From Branchiostoma belcheri (taxonomy: Eukaryota; Chordata; Leptocardii; Amphioxiformes; Branchiostomatidae), in contig NW_017804242.1 in assembly GCF_001625305.1 (NCBI RefSeq), positions 5,120,016 to 5,184,015 on the forward strand: a stretch of 64,000 nucleotides of DNA, in the 5' to 3' direction. Each line of letters starts with the position of its first letter. Position 1 is the stretch's first letter. The translations under genes were made by a program, and so were the position numbers. Under the pieces are notes generated by a model. It searched no databases. It had not been told where the DNA came from and worked only from the letters and a program-made list of their open reading frames with translations. Positions 32,641-45,433 of the stretch are shown piece by piece.

Positions 32641-33277
32641 ACCCTGTCTGCATCTTCATCCAGACGGATAAAAATAGATACAGGCAAGCCTTACATCCTA
32701 TCGCTACTATTTTAGTACAAAAGATGATTAGCTTGTCCAAATGAAGTAGAACCTGTCTATAATCACAGTGCAGAGATGATCGTTTGAAACATGGAACCAT
32801 CCGCCAGTAGCAACTACTTATACCCAACAACCATTATAAAGATTTAAAATGACAAGAAAATGGCTCATCAACAAGCTTTTAGTCTTGATCAGAGGATTCT
32901 TCTCACGTTGAAATGATCCGAAGCCTAAGTCATGTTGGAGTAAGCTTTGGATGAATGCCTGTTGGTAAGCTTATTTTTGTACGTGTACGGTTATTTAGAG
33001 TCTTAAATCTTCATAATGTCAGTGGTAATGTTAGTTACCCCCGTCTAGTATTAGACAAAAGGTGATTTACATCATCACCCTTGCGGGCTCAGTGAAGAAC
33101 ATTGTAACATTTATGTAACACAACTAATAAAAGACTCATAGAGGCTAGACAAAATTTATGGCACGTCATTATCAGGATTTGTTGAGATTCAGTCCTTACG
33201 TTAAAGCTAGACAGTTTGGTCAGTACAAAACTTATAGTATATCTTGCAAAGCTTAAGCTTCAGATTGCAACGTTGAC

Positions 33278-33718
33278 ATGCCAATGGCAATGAGAAAGTT
33301 CACCATGACACTGATGAACGACAAGAATAACCTTACCATCGCTAATATACTACGCTTGGATTTTTTCGCCGCTATATCTGGTGAGCTAAGAAAGCGTCTC
33401 ATATCACAACTCCATTTCTACATTTGGTACAGGGATCGGGCAAGGCATTACTGTAAGCACTGCAGCCCTTCCCGCCTTATCGTAGCTCCTCTAGGAAGAT
33501 GTATCTATGTTCCTACTGCTCTGGTCTTTATCTACAGGCAAGACCACGTGGACATCACGGGTTTCGTGCCTCTTTTCTCCTTATGGAAACTAGATTTACG
33601 CCTGATGCGACGAAGAAGGTCTGTGAAGCAGCCTGAGCCTTTGAGCTCGCTCAGAGATAACTTGGCCCAGTCCAGAAATGAAGAGCTTTTCTCGCATTCA
33701 ATCAGTCCTGACATTTGA
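33278..33718 (+). other. Unrecognised 146-codon open frame
   Basis: The longest open frame outside the channel gene. It includes DFFAAISGELRKRLISQL and MRRRRSVKQPEPLSSLRDN. No domain, signal peptide or homology that I recognise and no clear splice context. It may be chance or a decayed repeat; listed so it is not lost. Confidence 0.12.
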
Positions 33719-34860
33719 CTTTCAGTCGATATAAAGGGTAAATCTAGTGTGTTTCTACACCCTGATCGCAAAGTTCTCGCGTGTTTGACGTCTACAATCT
33801 GTCTTTTCGTGCTGACATGAGTTATGTCAATTTCCTTAATGGTGCCAACAGCAATCAAGCGAAAACGGCTTTACTCAACATGCATGTGACAAAAGGGCGT
33901 CGTTGGAATTGTACGCTGCACCATTCCATCCGAAAGGGAGTGCGGCAAGCCGAAGCGGTTAAAGTGTCCCGTGTTGATAGGCTTCGAAATATCTGTCTCT
34001 GGTGATCAATATCATTACATTAGCCCGGCACATTAGAAGTTGATGAAATGGCACTTGTTATCGCTGAGTCGCATTGCTGGTGTCGATTGAAATTGACTCT
34101 GCTTTTACCCGTATTTTACCCTGGTAACGAATGACACGTAGATGTGCGAATGGCTTTGGATCTTCGGTGGGGGCTCATTGATGCTATCAACAGGTGGGGC
34201 TAAGTGCCGTTACTGGAGATGGTATGGACAACATGCTGGAACGAATTAGCTTTTGATTTATTATGATATTTAAAGACAAGCGTGAAAGTATTTTAGCGCG
34301 TGATGACATTTTGTTGCCCTCCGTGTTTTTAATTGATTAAGTTAGAGTTCTTTATTGCAAGTTCATGCCCGATGGCTAATTGCAAACAGACATTGACAAG
34401 AACAACGAGTACAGAATGTAGTGATATAAAACTTAATGCTAACATGAAGTTCTACGATCTACTTATTTTACCTACTATCTCTTCTTAAAACTTATAACGT
34501 TGGTATACAGGATAAAGAGTGAATATGCAATACATACACAGGTAAGGGAAACATGGTAACTGCTATTCTATTCTATTATACTATTTCAGCCAAGCTTTTA
34601 GGGGGTTTGACTTCTTCTCAGGAGGCAGTGGGGCAGTGGGAGAGATCTAATTGTTCTGAGATCTCAAGCCGTAAACTGTAATGAGGGACGTAGAGGAGTT
34701 GGGTTTCACATAGGAGGGAGCGACAAGGCAAGCGATGGACAGAAGAGGGTGGGAAGCAGTGGTGGCCCATAGCGAGACGTAGGCGGCGACTTTTTTTTAT
34801 TGTTCACACCTTGAGGAACGTAGCGACTGGAAAGAGTAGAACTTCGTCAAATAGAGGAAT

Positions 34861-35620
34861 AACATGCACCCGAACTTTCTACTCTTTTCAACCGCCTACC
34901 GAAGCCTGGTAGAGGCTCCGAAGCCTGGTAGAGGCTCTATTACTCAATCGGTGAGGAGGAACCAACAGGTGATTGATAGGGCTTGATGATTCCTTTTATA
35001 GGTAATGAAATCGACATACGTATTTATTTACGATGGTATGATTTTATCAAACGCGAGCGGTTCCCTTTGAAACTTGGCACAATGGATGTGATAGTTTTGT
35101 TTATGTGCCAGATATCGATTTCACTCGTTTTACTGTATAGTATCAGACTCGGGAGTAAAAAAAGAACGGCCTATATATTTACCATACTACAGAAGGTTAG
35201 AATGGGCCTTCTGGCCCTGTTGGTTGACACATTTTTGGCTAGCCCAAAAAGCAGTTTTACGCCAAGCGAGTCCCAGTCAAGTAGGCCAAAGAAGAACACA
35301 GGGTAGAATGCGGATACGGATTCATGTTTGTCGGGAACATAACCATTTAATTGCTTACTTATAGAAGAACGGCCTATATATTTTTGATACTTTTGATACT
35401 ATATATTTTTGATACTTTTGATACTACAAAAGGTTAGAAAGGGCCTTCTGGCCCTGTTGGTTGGCACATATATCAACAGTCAAGCGCGTGCCAGTCACGT
35501 CACAATCATCTGAACTCATACAAACCAATTAACTACAACAATGGCTGCTATAGAATACTCATATTTCCCAAGAACAGTTTTCGATTGGAACTCACTGCCC
35601 ATACCCAAACAGTCCAAATA
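34861..35620 (+). mobile_element. LINE RT C-terminal remnant, internally duplicated
   Basis: The segment with AAGGTTAGAA.GGGCCTTCTG occurs at about 35190 and again at about 35430, encoding VRMGLLALLVDTFL and VRKGLLALLVGTYI. The second copy runs on through ARASH to YSYFPRTVFDWNSLP at 35560-35605, the signature end of many non-LTR RT proteins. One stop lies between. Only ~35150-35310 and 35405-35620 are recognisably LINE; 34895-34940 has a short CGAAGCCTGGTAGAGGCTC duplication. Confidence 0.65.
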
Positions 35621-36089
35621 CCACTTACTTTATTTTATTATTACTTTACCTTGTCGAGCTCCCGCTCGAACCAATCCCGAAAGCACACGTCATCCCTCTC
35701 TGTCTATCATCAGAGACCGGAGCTCCGCCACCTCAGTAAGGCCGGCATCTGACTTGAGGTTGTCAATCTTAATTATCATGGATCTGCTCCGGTTTCTTTT
35801 GCCTCTTGTAGGCTCCCAGAGAACAAGTTTGGAAGCTGCAGTATCAGGATGTCCAAATACCAGAACCGGTAAAGTTCAAGATCGAGGAGGTCTCCCAACA
35901 CGTGAGGAACCGGCAATAACTGTACTGTGTAGCTGCCGGAGTGCTTTACCCCAATTGAAGGGATGTTACCAGTAACCATCCAGATACTGACCACGCGTAA
36001 ATGGAATCTGAGATCGCGTGGTCGTAATGGTTGGGACAAGTTGATCCAAGGTTCAAATCCACCAACATGTTCGTCCTATGTTACAGCGA

Positions 36090-37140
36090 AACTTATATTA
36101 GAAAACGACGTCTGCTTTGGAAGTCATCCATGGCTACCTCGTATGACCTGCCTTGGTAGCATTTCTCTATGCCATGTTGGAGAGTAAATATGGTGTAATA
36201 GTCTACCGAAAATCTGATGATAACTTTTCTTATCATTCTTATAAGAAAATGACGTCTGCTTTGGAAGCCAGCCATGGCTACCTCGTATGACCTGCCTTGG
36301 TAGCATTTCTCTGCGCCAGTTTGGAGTGATATAGATTGGTATTCTGTGCATTTCTGTTCTTGTTGATTTTCTTTCTTTTTTTCTTATAAGAAAATGACGT
36401 CTGCTTCGGAAGTCAGCCATGTCTACCTTCTTAAGGCCTGCTCTGTGGTACATTTTGGAGCGATATGTATTGACATTCTGTCACATTTCTTCTTATAATT
36501 TCTCTTATCATTTTTTTTTCTTACAAGAAAATAACGTGTACTTTTGAAGTCAGTCATGTCTACCCTCCTAAGGCCTCCTTGTTAGTATTCTTCTAGGCCA
36601 TTTTGGAGCGATATGGGTTAATATTCTGTCGCATTTCTTTTCTTGGTAATTTTTTTTTCTTATAAGAAAATGAGGTCCGCTTTGACTACCTCGCACGACC
36701 TGTCTTGTTATCATTTCTGTGGGCAGTCCTAGAGCCATATTGAAATTCACATGTTTTGGCAGTCATCCATGTCTACCTCGTACGACCTGCCTTGTTAGTA
36801 TTTCTCTAGGCCATGTTGAAGCAATATGATATAATGATCTATCACATTACTTTTCTTATGTTTTTTTCTTACTATCTTATTTCTTATAAGAAAATAACGT
36901 CTGCTTTGGGAGTCAGCCATTTCAACCTCGCACGACCTGCAGTTGCGATTGTTGGAGCGATATGAATTGTTATTCTGTCACATTTCTTGTCTTAGATTTT
37001 TTTTCTTATTTTTTTCTCTTGAAAAAATTACGTCTGCTTTGGAAGTCAGCCATGTCTACCTCGCACGACCTGCCTTCTTAGCATTTCTCACGGCCGTTGT
37101 GATTGTTGGAGCGATATGGATTAATAATCTGTCGCATTGC
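36090..37140 (+). repeat. Satellite-like array, ~140-bp unit, about 7-8 copies
   Basis: Each unit has TTCTTATAAGAAAATGACG followed by TCTGCTTTGGAAGTCAGCCA, CTACCTCG.ACGACCTGCC, GCATTTCTCTAGGCC and GAGCGATATG. Anchors lie near 36100, 36247, 36393, 36530, 36667, 36757, 36895 and 37024. Units vary by small deletions. TTTTCTTATAAGAAAA is itself a perfect palindrome. Confidence 0.9.
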
Positions 37141-37949
37141 GTGATACGATTGACATTGATTACAGTTCGCGTCTTAATAATTGATATTGAATCCAGTCCT
37201 TGACGATCCACTGTACGTGATAACACCATTGTGTCACTTATGTTTGCGTCAGTGCCTTGGAAAGAAAGCTTAATGAGTGAATATCAGAATGACAATTATG
37301 ACCATGGATACCTATCTTATGAATTTCATGTTTTCGCTCGCAATTCTAACGAGTACTAGTTCTTCCTACTTTGCCAATGAATTATTACTCAACCATCTTA
37401 CTCAAAGGCACATTTCCATATCCCACTTAATCTAAATGTACGCTGTATACATACAATGATGTTAATTATATGTAAACCAGCATAAGATAAGTACAATAGC
37501 TGCCTGAAAGTTATTTAACTACTACCCAGTGGTAAAAAATGATCTGTACTTCTATATGGAGTGATTATTAATTGCAAACCACACTGATGCGCTACGTATT
37601 AGACAGTACAACAGTATGCATGCTACATTAGCTTTCTCTATACCTGCATCGTTGGATTTCTGATGGGTGGTAAGGCCTAGGGGAACGTCCTTATGGTGTC
37701 CAATACATTACAGAAGGTGTTAGTAAAGAATGCAGACTTAGTGATTAACGACCTGCCAGTGGTTGTCTCATTTTTCAAACCTTCAAGAGCCCAAATAAAC
37801 ATTTCTACATGCCAATCAACACAGGTGGTATATAATAATAATAAAAACAACTCGTACATGATACCTACACGCTGCTTCCAAAGACCTAAGACCAAGCGAA
37901 GTCTGTATACAATACTGACCGACAGTCAAACCCTGACGAACCTTAAAAA

Positions 37950-38365
37950 CTATACTGTATGCTGCATGATTTTACTGTGCCAAGAGCGTCCTGTTTTTAG
38001 ACTGCTATTGTCCCATTATTGTTCTATTTCATAGAATACACATATGGTGACTGGAAAACTACACTGTGTCTAGCCCGTAGGGCATGCATTCTGCATTGGC
38101 TTCACATGGAGATATCAGTGACAGGACACACGAGACACCCTCTACACCTTGAAACTATACTGTATTCCCTAAATGCTGCATGATTTTACTGTGCTAAGAG
38201 CGTCCTGTTTTTAGACTGCTATTGTCCCATTATTGTTCTATTTCATAGAATACACATGGTGACTGCAAAACTACACTCTGTATAGCCCACAGGGCATGCA
38301 TTCTGCCTTAGCGTCACAAGAAGATATCAGTGACAGGACACACGAGACACCCTCTACGCCATTTC
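37950..38365 (+). repeat. Direct duplication, 214-bp period
   Basis: GCTGCATGATTTTACTGTGC at 37961 recurs at 38175. The two copies stay alike through GAGCGTCCTGTTTTTAGACT to GACACACGAGACACCCTCTA. Confidence 0.9.
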
Positions 38366-38828
38366 TCTAAATCCAGACTGGTTTCACTGAAACTCGACTC
38401 TGAAAATTATATAAATCCCCTCCACTTACCTGTGTTTTCTATTACTGTTTGTCTGTGCCTGCTTTCTGTCACGATCCACACACACGCGTATACCTTCACC
38501 TTCCAACGGTAATGCTGTACTCGTGACGTGCTTTAGCTCTAAAACAACCTCCGGGTAAAACAGCTGCAGGCTGCCGGGTGTATTGTCTCTCAGTCCCCGG
38601 GACGTCATTCGAGCCTCCCGCTGAGACGACTATCACGTCCCGACGTCCCAATCATCCGTCACCTGGTGGAGAAGCAGGTTATACCATGTAATGAGACCAG
38701 AGGATCACCTACCTTGTTCTTTTCAATAACGACTTTTTCCAGTTCGATGAGGAAATCCACTCGGCAGACGTCGGTACTGCATTTGGATACAATAAGATCA
38801 ACGTGGCGGAGAATTCAACTGTACTGTA

Positions 38829-39205
38829 AGGCCATGTTGATTTGATTATATGGATGACATCCACGCGCGCATGAATTTTGGTCCGTTTTCCAGTATACTT
38901 TAAATCGTACAAATCAGCTGCATCATGACCAAGTGCATGCCGTAAATTGTAATAAAAAATATTGGAAAAAATATTGATGTTGTAGAATGTTGTAGAATTT
39001 CAAAGGAAAACAAAATGTGAAGAAATGAAAATGAAGATTATATTATTTGGCATATTATACTCTTGTATGAAGTCATTTGTTCAACCTTCACGACCACGTT
39101 AATTTATGTCATAGAGGCAACGTTTTTTAAAACTTTTTTCGCACATTCGCGTAAGTTTTGGTGTTCCCAGAGGATGTCATCCATATAATCAAATGTACAT
39201 GGCGT
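38829..39205. mobile_element. TIR element (GGCCATGTTGATT family), copy 1
   Basis: Left end AGGCCATGTTGATTTGATTA then TATGGATGACATCC; right end GGATGTCATCCATATAATCA ending in CATGGCGT. About 33-bp terminal inverted repeats and ~377 bp in all, without an ORF. Confidence 0.8.
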
Positions 39206-39373
39206 AAGATGATGAAAGCACGTATGAGAACCATACTGCTGAGTTCTTGTCGAAATTCATTGAAAAATAGAACCCAAAAGCATGCAAAACACTGCCTTTC
39301 GCATCACGCGTATGATCTATTGGCGTAGCCTAAACCTCTTTTTCTAAAATAAATGGGTTGCCTTCATTATAAA

Positions 39374-39612
39374 ATCTACGTGGTCATGAAGGTTGAACAA
39401 ATGACTTTACACAGAGTATAATAGGGCGAACAATAGACTCTTCTATTTCATTTCTTCAAATTTCCTTATTCTCCTTTGTAATTGATTTTGGCATTCTCTG
39501 ACAATTGGAATTATTTTCCAATATTTTGTTTACAATTCACGACATATATTTGCTCATTCTGCAGCTACTTTTTACGATTTGCAGTATGGTAAAAAAAAAA
39601 CTTTTTTGAAAC
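39374..39612. mobile_element. TIR element of the same family, inverted partial copy
   Basis: Reverse-complement relative of the interior of 38829-39205 (CTACGTGGTCATGAAGGTTG, TTTCATTTCTTCAAATTTCC, ATATTTGCTCATTCTGCAGC). One terminal repeat is lost. Confidence 0.65.
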
Positions 39613-40759
39613 TGCAGAAATAGTGGCGGTGTCTTTCGTCGGTCACAAAGTTGAGCCTGCGAGTCCATTATAGTTTATACCCACCACGATGATATTCCCT
39701 GGGGGATAGTTTAGCTACATTAGAGCAGACCGCAGGGATACATACGGTTCAGTCCTTATTGCGGGGGCAAAGTGTGCTCTAAAAGCAGACAGGACGATAA
39801 CTTATCCAGGCTCTATGCCTTCGTGAAGTATTTAAAGCGAAATAAAGGATTAAAGCTGTCTCTGAAATTTCGTTTGAGCCACCTGATGTAGCAAATACGC
39901 TGTGAAAGTCTGCATGCTACATGGTAGACGGAAAATTGAGGTGAACCAATTTTCACCGTGTCATCCATTGCTTGATATCATTTCGTTCGAGGATTGATGT
40001 ACCCAGAATTAAATCAAACCTACGATCTTAGGAAGTGCATATGTCGTAGGAAGGGGGGGGGGTTATATTTTTAATCAAACTTATTTTGCCAGCGCCACTT
40101 AAAATAAACAAATAAATGTGCAAATAAATAAAAAAGAGAGACAAAACCTGAACTGTGCCAATCGCCCCCACCCCACCTAAGGAATCATCAATTCAATTAT
40201 AAGAAATTCTTATATCATTTCCACTGAGAGATTCTTGGGTCCTCTTTATTTGTGTGCTCTAAAACGTTCTTCTGTATAGCCGGCATAGCCGCCCTTCGGC
40301 GTAACACACCAGCTTTTTTTGCCTCTCAAATATCAGTATGATGTGGGAGAGGGTTGATTCGACTTACTGCGTTAAAAAAACATGACCAGAAAATTGACTT
40401 TTCTGAAAATTGAAAATTCAGTTTTACCGCCTTGATATCGCCTTTGACGACATAAGGTCTACAAAGAAAAAATTAAGGGTAACACTCAACTAACTTACGT
40501 TATGGAATAAATTTTTCTTCATTGAATTTGTGAAAAAGTCATTTGGGTGGTTAGATTTATATGGGGGTGTCGCTGGAAGAGTTCATTCTTGAAAACAATA
40601 TTTTTTACTTAGCGTCAAATTTAAAAGTTTCCATTGCAGACTGGGATAACTTGGCAATACTGTAGTTTCTTTTTGGGCCGAGAGAATTATTTGGTAATTT
40701 TCCTCTTTTGCACAAGGGGTTAGTTTCATTTTTGTATCGGGAGGGAGATGGAGTGAAAT

Positions 40760-40803
40760 ATGTTGTATTTGCTCGATAGAAAATGTCGGCCTCTCTAGTT
40801 TGA
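40760..40803 (+). mobile_element. Possible Helitron-like 3' end fragment
   Basis: TGTATTTGCTCGATAGAAAA then TGTCGGCCTCTCTAGTT resembles the 3' ends at 27543 and 52975, but the hairpin is broken. Confidence 0.4.
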
Positions 40804-41149
40804 TATATTTTTGTCCAGTGTTTTGTCAGCTTGGGGCTGTCACTGTATCGATTTCACATTTAATCCTTCCCTTAAGGTTGGGTATCAGGAATTCTTTTTA
40901 CGCGGCCACACCAGCGGTTCATCCATTTTCATGAATTAAGGGCGGGCGAATACCTTGATACCTTTCACTGTTATTCCTATCCCGGTATGAGCCTGTTTTT
41001 CTAAGAGAGGGATTTCTACTGCCTTTACCTCCTGCAGTGATGGATCTTCTCTGTGCTATATTTAGCGCACATTTTCTCTTTGTTCCAGCTGGTCTTAAAA
41101 ACCGCAAGGCTTTGAACATTGGTTGTGTGATGAGGTCAGAAACTGATTT

Positions 41150-41690
41150 GTGGACAGGCTGTTGTATGATCCAGAACCGCAAGTTATTCAGAAACATTCC
41201 CAGGCACGGTTCTGGATACTAGTAATCAAAGTTGTCATTTTTTTCTAACAGACACCATACCACGAAAGCGAATCACACAAGCATAACCTATATTGTATCC
41301 AGAACTCTGCCTATCTAGTTCCGTGCCTGTGCTGCATGGTTCTGGATAACCCACCCGTGTCCAGAACTGCGAAAATCTACGTATTTGGGACTCGGAGACT
41401 ATCCAGAACGGTGTCCTTGATCCTAACCCATGCAGGCTATCCGGAACCGTGCTTGGTCTATACATATACCTAAATGGGTCAGGGATAGGTCCAGGCAAGA
41501 TTCTGGATAATCTCCGCGTATCCAAGACACGTAGTTTTGCACTGTTCTGGATAGGCGTGGTCTATCCAGAACCGTGCCTAGACATGATTCTGAATATAAA
41601 GCATTGTTATGGATATAAAACAGTCAGCTAGATAGGCAGAATTCAGGATACAATAAAGGATATGCTTGTGCGATTCCCTTCCGTATCCAT
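41150..41690. repeat. Inverted-repeat cluster of TATCCAGAACCGTGCC words
   Basis: Outer arms of ~50 bp, 41270-41319 (AATCACACAAGCATAACC to TGCCTATCTAG) and 41628-41676 (CTAGATAGGCAGAATTCAGG to GTGCGATTC), enclose many copies of TATCCAGAACCGTGCC and its complement. Related pieces lie at 57985-58080 and 58440-58520. Foldback-type structure; no protein. Confidence 0.75.
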
Positions 41691-42581
41691 TTAGCAAATA
41701 ATGAAAACAAACATGCACCAGACATACCTAATTGTGCCAATTAAGGGCAGGTCGTTTCCGTACACCCAGGAGTAAAGACAGCTTAATTGAGTGCCAGCGA
41801 AACAGGTATGAAGCGTCATACGTCTAAATTTGGATTTATGTCAAACTACACCCTAAAGATTCAGAACACAAAAAGGATGCCCATTCTCGTGGTGTATATG
41901 TGATGTGAAATTACCTCTGTTTGCTAATGGCAATTCAGTGAACACTTGTACAAGAAATTTTTTCCCTTCCAAATTTTAAGATACAAAATGATATACGTTC
42001 AGGGCAAAAAATATCAGTCTTAACAGATTTGTGGCAACGCCTACTTTTTGATACGAATCGAATAAAATTGTCTAAAATTTGACTGCCAACCGTTCCCCGA
42101 CCACTGCTGACATACTCCCAACCACCAGCCAACCATGGCCCAACCTCCCGTCCACTCCCGAATGAAACATTCGACTGGCACAGCCGAACAGTAGCCAACC
42201 TGGCCGGACACGTGCCAACTACAGCCGACCTTGCTCCCGACCTAGTTCTAACCATGGTTGGGGAGAGTTCGGTAGGTCATATTGGACTATGTGTGTCAGG
42301 GGCTCAGAATTTGGCAGTATCCCCATTCATAGTATCGCGACGAGTACTGTAATGTATAGAGGGAAGTGCGCACGGGAATTGGACGTACTTAATCACGCAT
42401 ATAAATGATGCCCACCTTTATTCGTCAAGGGGTTACAGGATGGATATGGGTCATACCCGTAAATAACCGCCCAGGCAAAACGACACCGGGGACTGGTTAT
42501 GTAGTCCCTGATGATTGGAAGGCTTTTGATTTATGCCGATACACTTTATTTTCTGTTCATAGACCCTCGACTCGGATTGTA

Positions 42582-42975
42582 AGGTAATGTTGATTTCATT
42601 ATATGGATGACATCCACGCGCGCATGAATTTTCGTCCGTTTCAAAAAAAAGTTTTGACCATACTTTAAATCGCTAAAGTAGCTGCAAAATTAGCAAATAT
42701 ATGCCGTAAATTGAAAAGAAATATTGGAAAATTATAATTCGCAGAATGCCAAAATCCATTCCAAAGGACAAGAAGAAAATATGAAGGAATGAAAATGAAG
42801 AGTCTATTACTCATCAAGGACCATACCGATAAAATATTACTCTTTGTGTTATGTTCAACCTTCATAACCACCTAAATTTCAAACTTTTTTTGCCAAACTT
42901 TTTTTATTCGCACGCTCGGATTATTTTTTTGGTTCACAGAGGATGTCATCCATATAATCAAATCAACATGGCCTA
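42582..42975. mobile_element. TIR element (GGCCATGTTGATT family), copy 2
   Basis: Left AGGTAATGTTGATTTCATTA then TATGGATGACATCC; right GGATGTCATCCATATAATCA ending in CAACATGGCCT. The interior matches copy 1 (ACGCGCGCATGAATTTTCGT). Confidence 0.8.
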
Positions 42976-43875
42976 ATTCAACCGGTGATGTCACTGGCAT
43001 AGGGTGAAGGACGCAACGTGGGCATTGCTGATTAAATCATATTTTGTACCTGGTTTTCTAGTTCAAGGGCACAGTACATGGCTTTCTAGTTTAAGGGCAC
43101 CCAAAGCGATTTCTTGGCAGTAAAACTGTTAATTTATACCTATGTTTTTCAAGGTAGTAAGTTTAATCAACCCTAACCCATACCATAATAAGATATCTAT
43201 GAGACAAAAATGCAACGACGGCTAAAAGTGCCCGCGCCTACTTTGATGTCGAATAGCGTTTGAACGGCTTGCGCTCGAACCACCAAACTCGTATCAGCGA
43301 AATAAGTTTTTTTTTCGTTTTGCCATGGCAACGGGTTTCCGAAAGGCATCTTTTGCGAAATTCAGTAATAAAAAACGGTCTAGATAGGGTTCAAGCATGC
43401 GTATACGTACACACGATTAAAAAACGGCATCTTTACGTATATATCTTTAAGATATGCTTAAACAGTAGACTCTGTACGATGATCGCATCTCGTCCTCCTT
43501 CACCTTCATGTATGAGTCCCTTGACAACCAGATGCTAAACAGATGTACTGAGGCTACTCAGGAAGTATCAACAAAGACGAATGCCATATCAAGACGTGTC
43601 ACAACTGTATAATACGTCTTTCTTACATTAGAAACTAACTACTCTTCTGAAAAATATGGAACTGGGTCGAAAGCAAGCAGCTATTTTTTCAGACCCTTTC
43701 ATTCATTCAAAATGTTAGTTATGTCGACACTTTCAATGGCTTAAGATGGTCAGGAAGAGTGGCTGAGGACTTTGGGGACATACTTAGGATTATTTATGGT
43801 CATTGACTTTTTTTGTGTAAGTACGTTAGTGCCCCTGTCACAAATTCAGAACCTTCTCCCTGAACAGTCGCCTCC

Positions 43876-44137
43876 ATGATGACATCTACGTGGTCATGAA
43901 GATTGAGTATGGGATGGACTACCTCTTGATTTTTATTTATTCACATTTTCCTCTCTGCCTTTGAAATTGTTTATGGCAATCTACGACATAATATAGTTTT
44001 CCGATTTTTTTGCAATTCACGGAATATATTTGCTCATTTTGCAGCTGCTTTGGGCGAGTTACAGTATAGTCGAAAACTTTTCTGTTTGGAAACGGATGAA
44101 AATTTATGTCATCCATATAACCACAGCGACATGGCCT
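43876..44137. mobile_element. TIR element of the same family, inverted copy with one end
   Basis: The right end AATTTATGTCATCCATATAA then CATGGCCT is kept. The interior shares CTACGTGGTCATGAAG and ATATTTGCTCATTTTGCAGC with 39374-39612. Confidence 0.7.
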
Positions 44138-44497
44138 CAACGCGGTAATGTGGCAGAATGCATACGTCTACCAAGTAATATGCAAACGTCCCAGGCAGTC
44201 ACTAAAAGGTGAAACACTGTGTACTTGTGCTGAAAGCCTCGTAACCTTTTACCGTAGGTTAATAGTCGACAAACTCTAATAGATTTTCTGGCTGGATGCC
44301 AGTAAGCAAAGACTAATGAAGTCGACTGCAACTGCCTGGAGAACGCCGGGGAGCTGGTCCATTTGGTACACATTACACCTCGCTAAGGACGCTAGGGAGG
44401 TGGGAAAAATCGGCCTTTCTACAATTCCGGAAAGGCCTCGTTAGGACAATTTTTACGTCACCGTATAGGGGTCGTGATGTTGCGGAAAGAAGGAAGA

Positions 44498-44512
44498 CCC
44501 CCCCCCCCCCCC
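44498..44512 (+). repeat. Poly-C run
   Basis: About 15 consecutive C; a length-unstable site and a likely sequencing weak spot. Confidence 0.95.
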
Positions 44513-45433
44513 ATTGTCGCTTTAATCAAGATGATTTATGACGAAACCCTTCTTGATAAATAATAATTATCCTGATAAACGCGAAGGATTTAAATGGGTT
44601 AAACGGACGACTAAAATATATATGAAAAATTGCCAGAAAAGGTATACCACCATTATCGTTGTCTTGTACAAATAGTAATAATTATTAATAGCTGGAACCA
44701 GTCTACGGTACAAGAGAGGCCTTTTTCCATCAGTGACATTTTGGCCTCACAGATATCAGGATGCTATGGAACAGGGTTGATTCTACTTACTAAATTTAAA
44801 GAATGACCAGAAAATTGTCTTAAAAAATGAAGTTTGAATGCCTTTAGAACTATTCCTAAAACTGTTTCTTACCTTATCTCAAGAAGACGGAGTCCGAATG
44901 CCCGCCACTGTTGCCCAGACATCAGTCTAGATCAGGCTTCTAGTCTTTGTAGTTCTCCTAAAATAACATTTCTTCTCTGCCTTCTAATATCTCCTAACCT
45001 CAATGTTGTAGTAGCTGCCTTGCCTCCCTTGTGCCACTACAAAGGCTTGACAAATGAACGTTTCTGCTGACAAGAGCAGATGCACCAAGAAAGGCTTTGT
45101 CTACGGGGATTTCATCCTTGACTAAATCCCTTATAAAGAGATAGGCAGAACGGCATGTAACAGCCTCTGAGTCCGTAGGGAACCAACGCTACGTAGGATT
45201 AAGACTGTTCATGTACATTTGTAACGAATGACTAGAAGGTGCATATGTACTAGCCATATACTTACCTCCGATGTCTTCATCCTTTATCAGATCAGATAAA
45301 GAGGCTTACAAAAGCAAATCATCCAGCTCAGAATAGACCAACACTGCACAGCTATGCTTCTGGCAACTTCCCAATGCTTCTCAGCAACCCAAGGCTTATT
45401 TCCCCACACACATACCCGAAATACATTGCATAG

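Noticed and set aside
33781-34005. 74-codon open frame on the + strand
   Set aside because: No recognised domain and no conserved context; expected by chance in 64 kb.
41935-42255. 106-codon open frame on the - strand
   Set aside because: Lies over a low-complexity CCGACC/CCAAC-type stretch; no recognisable protein.
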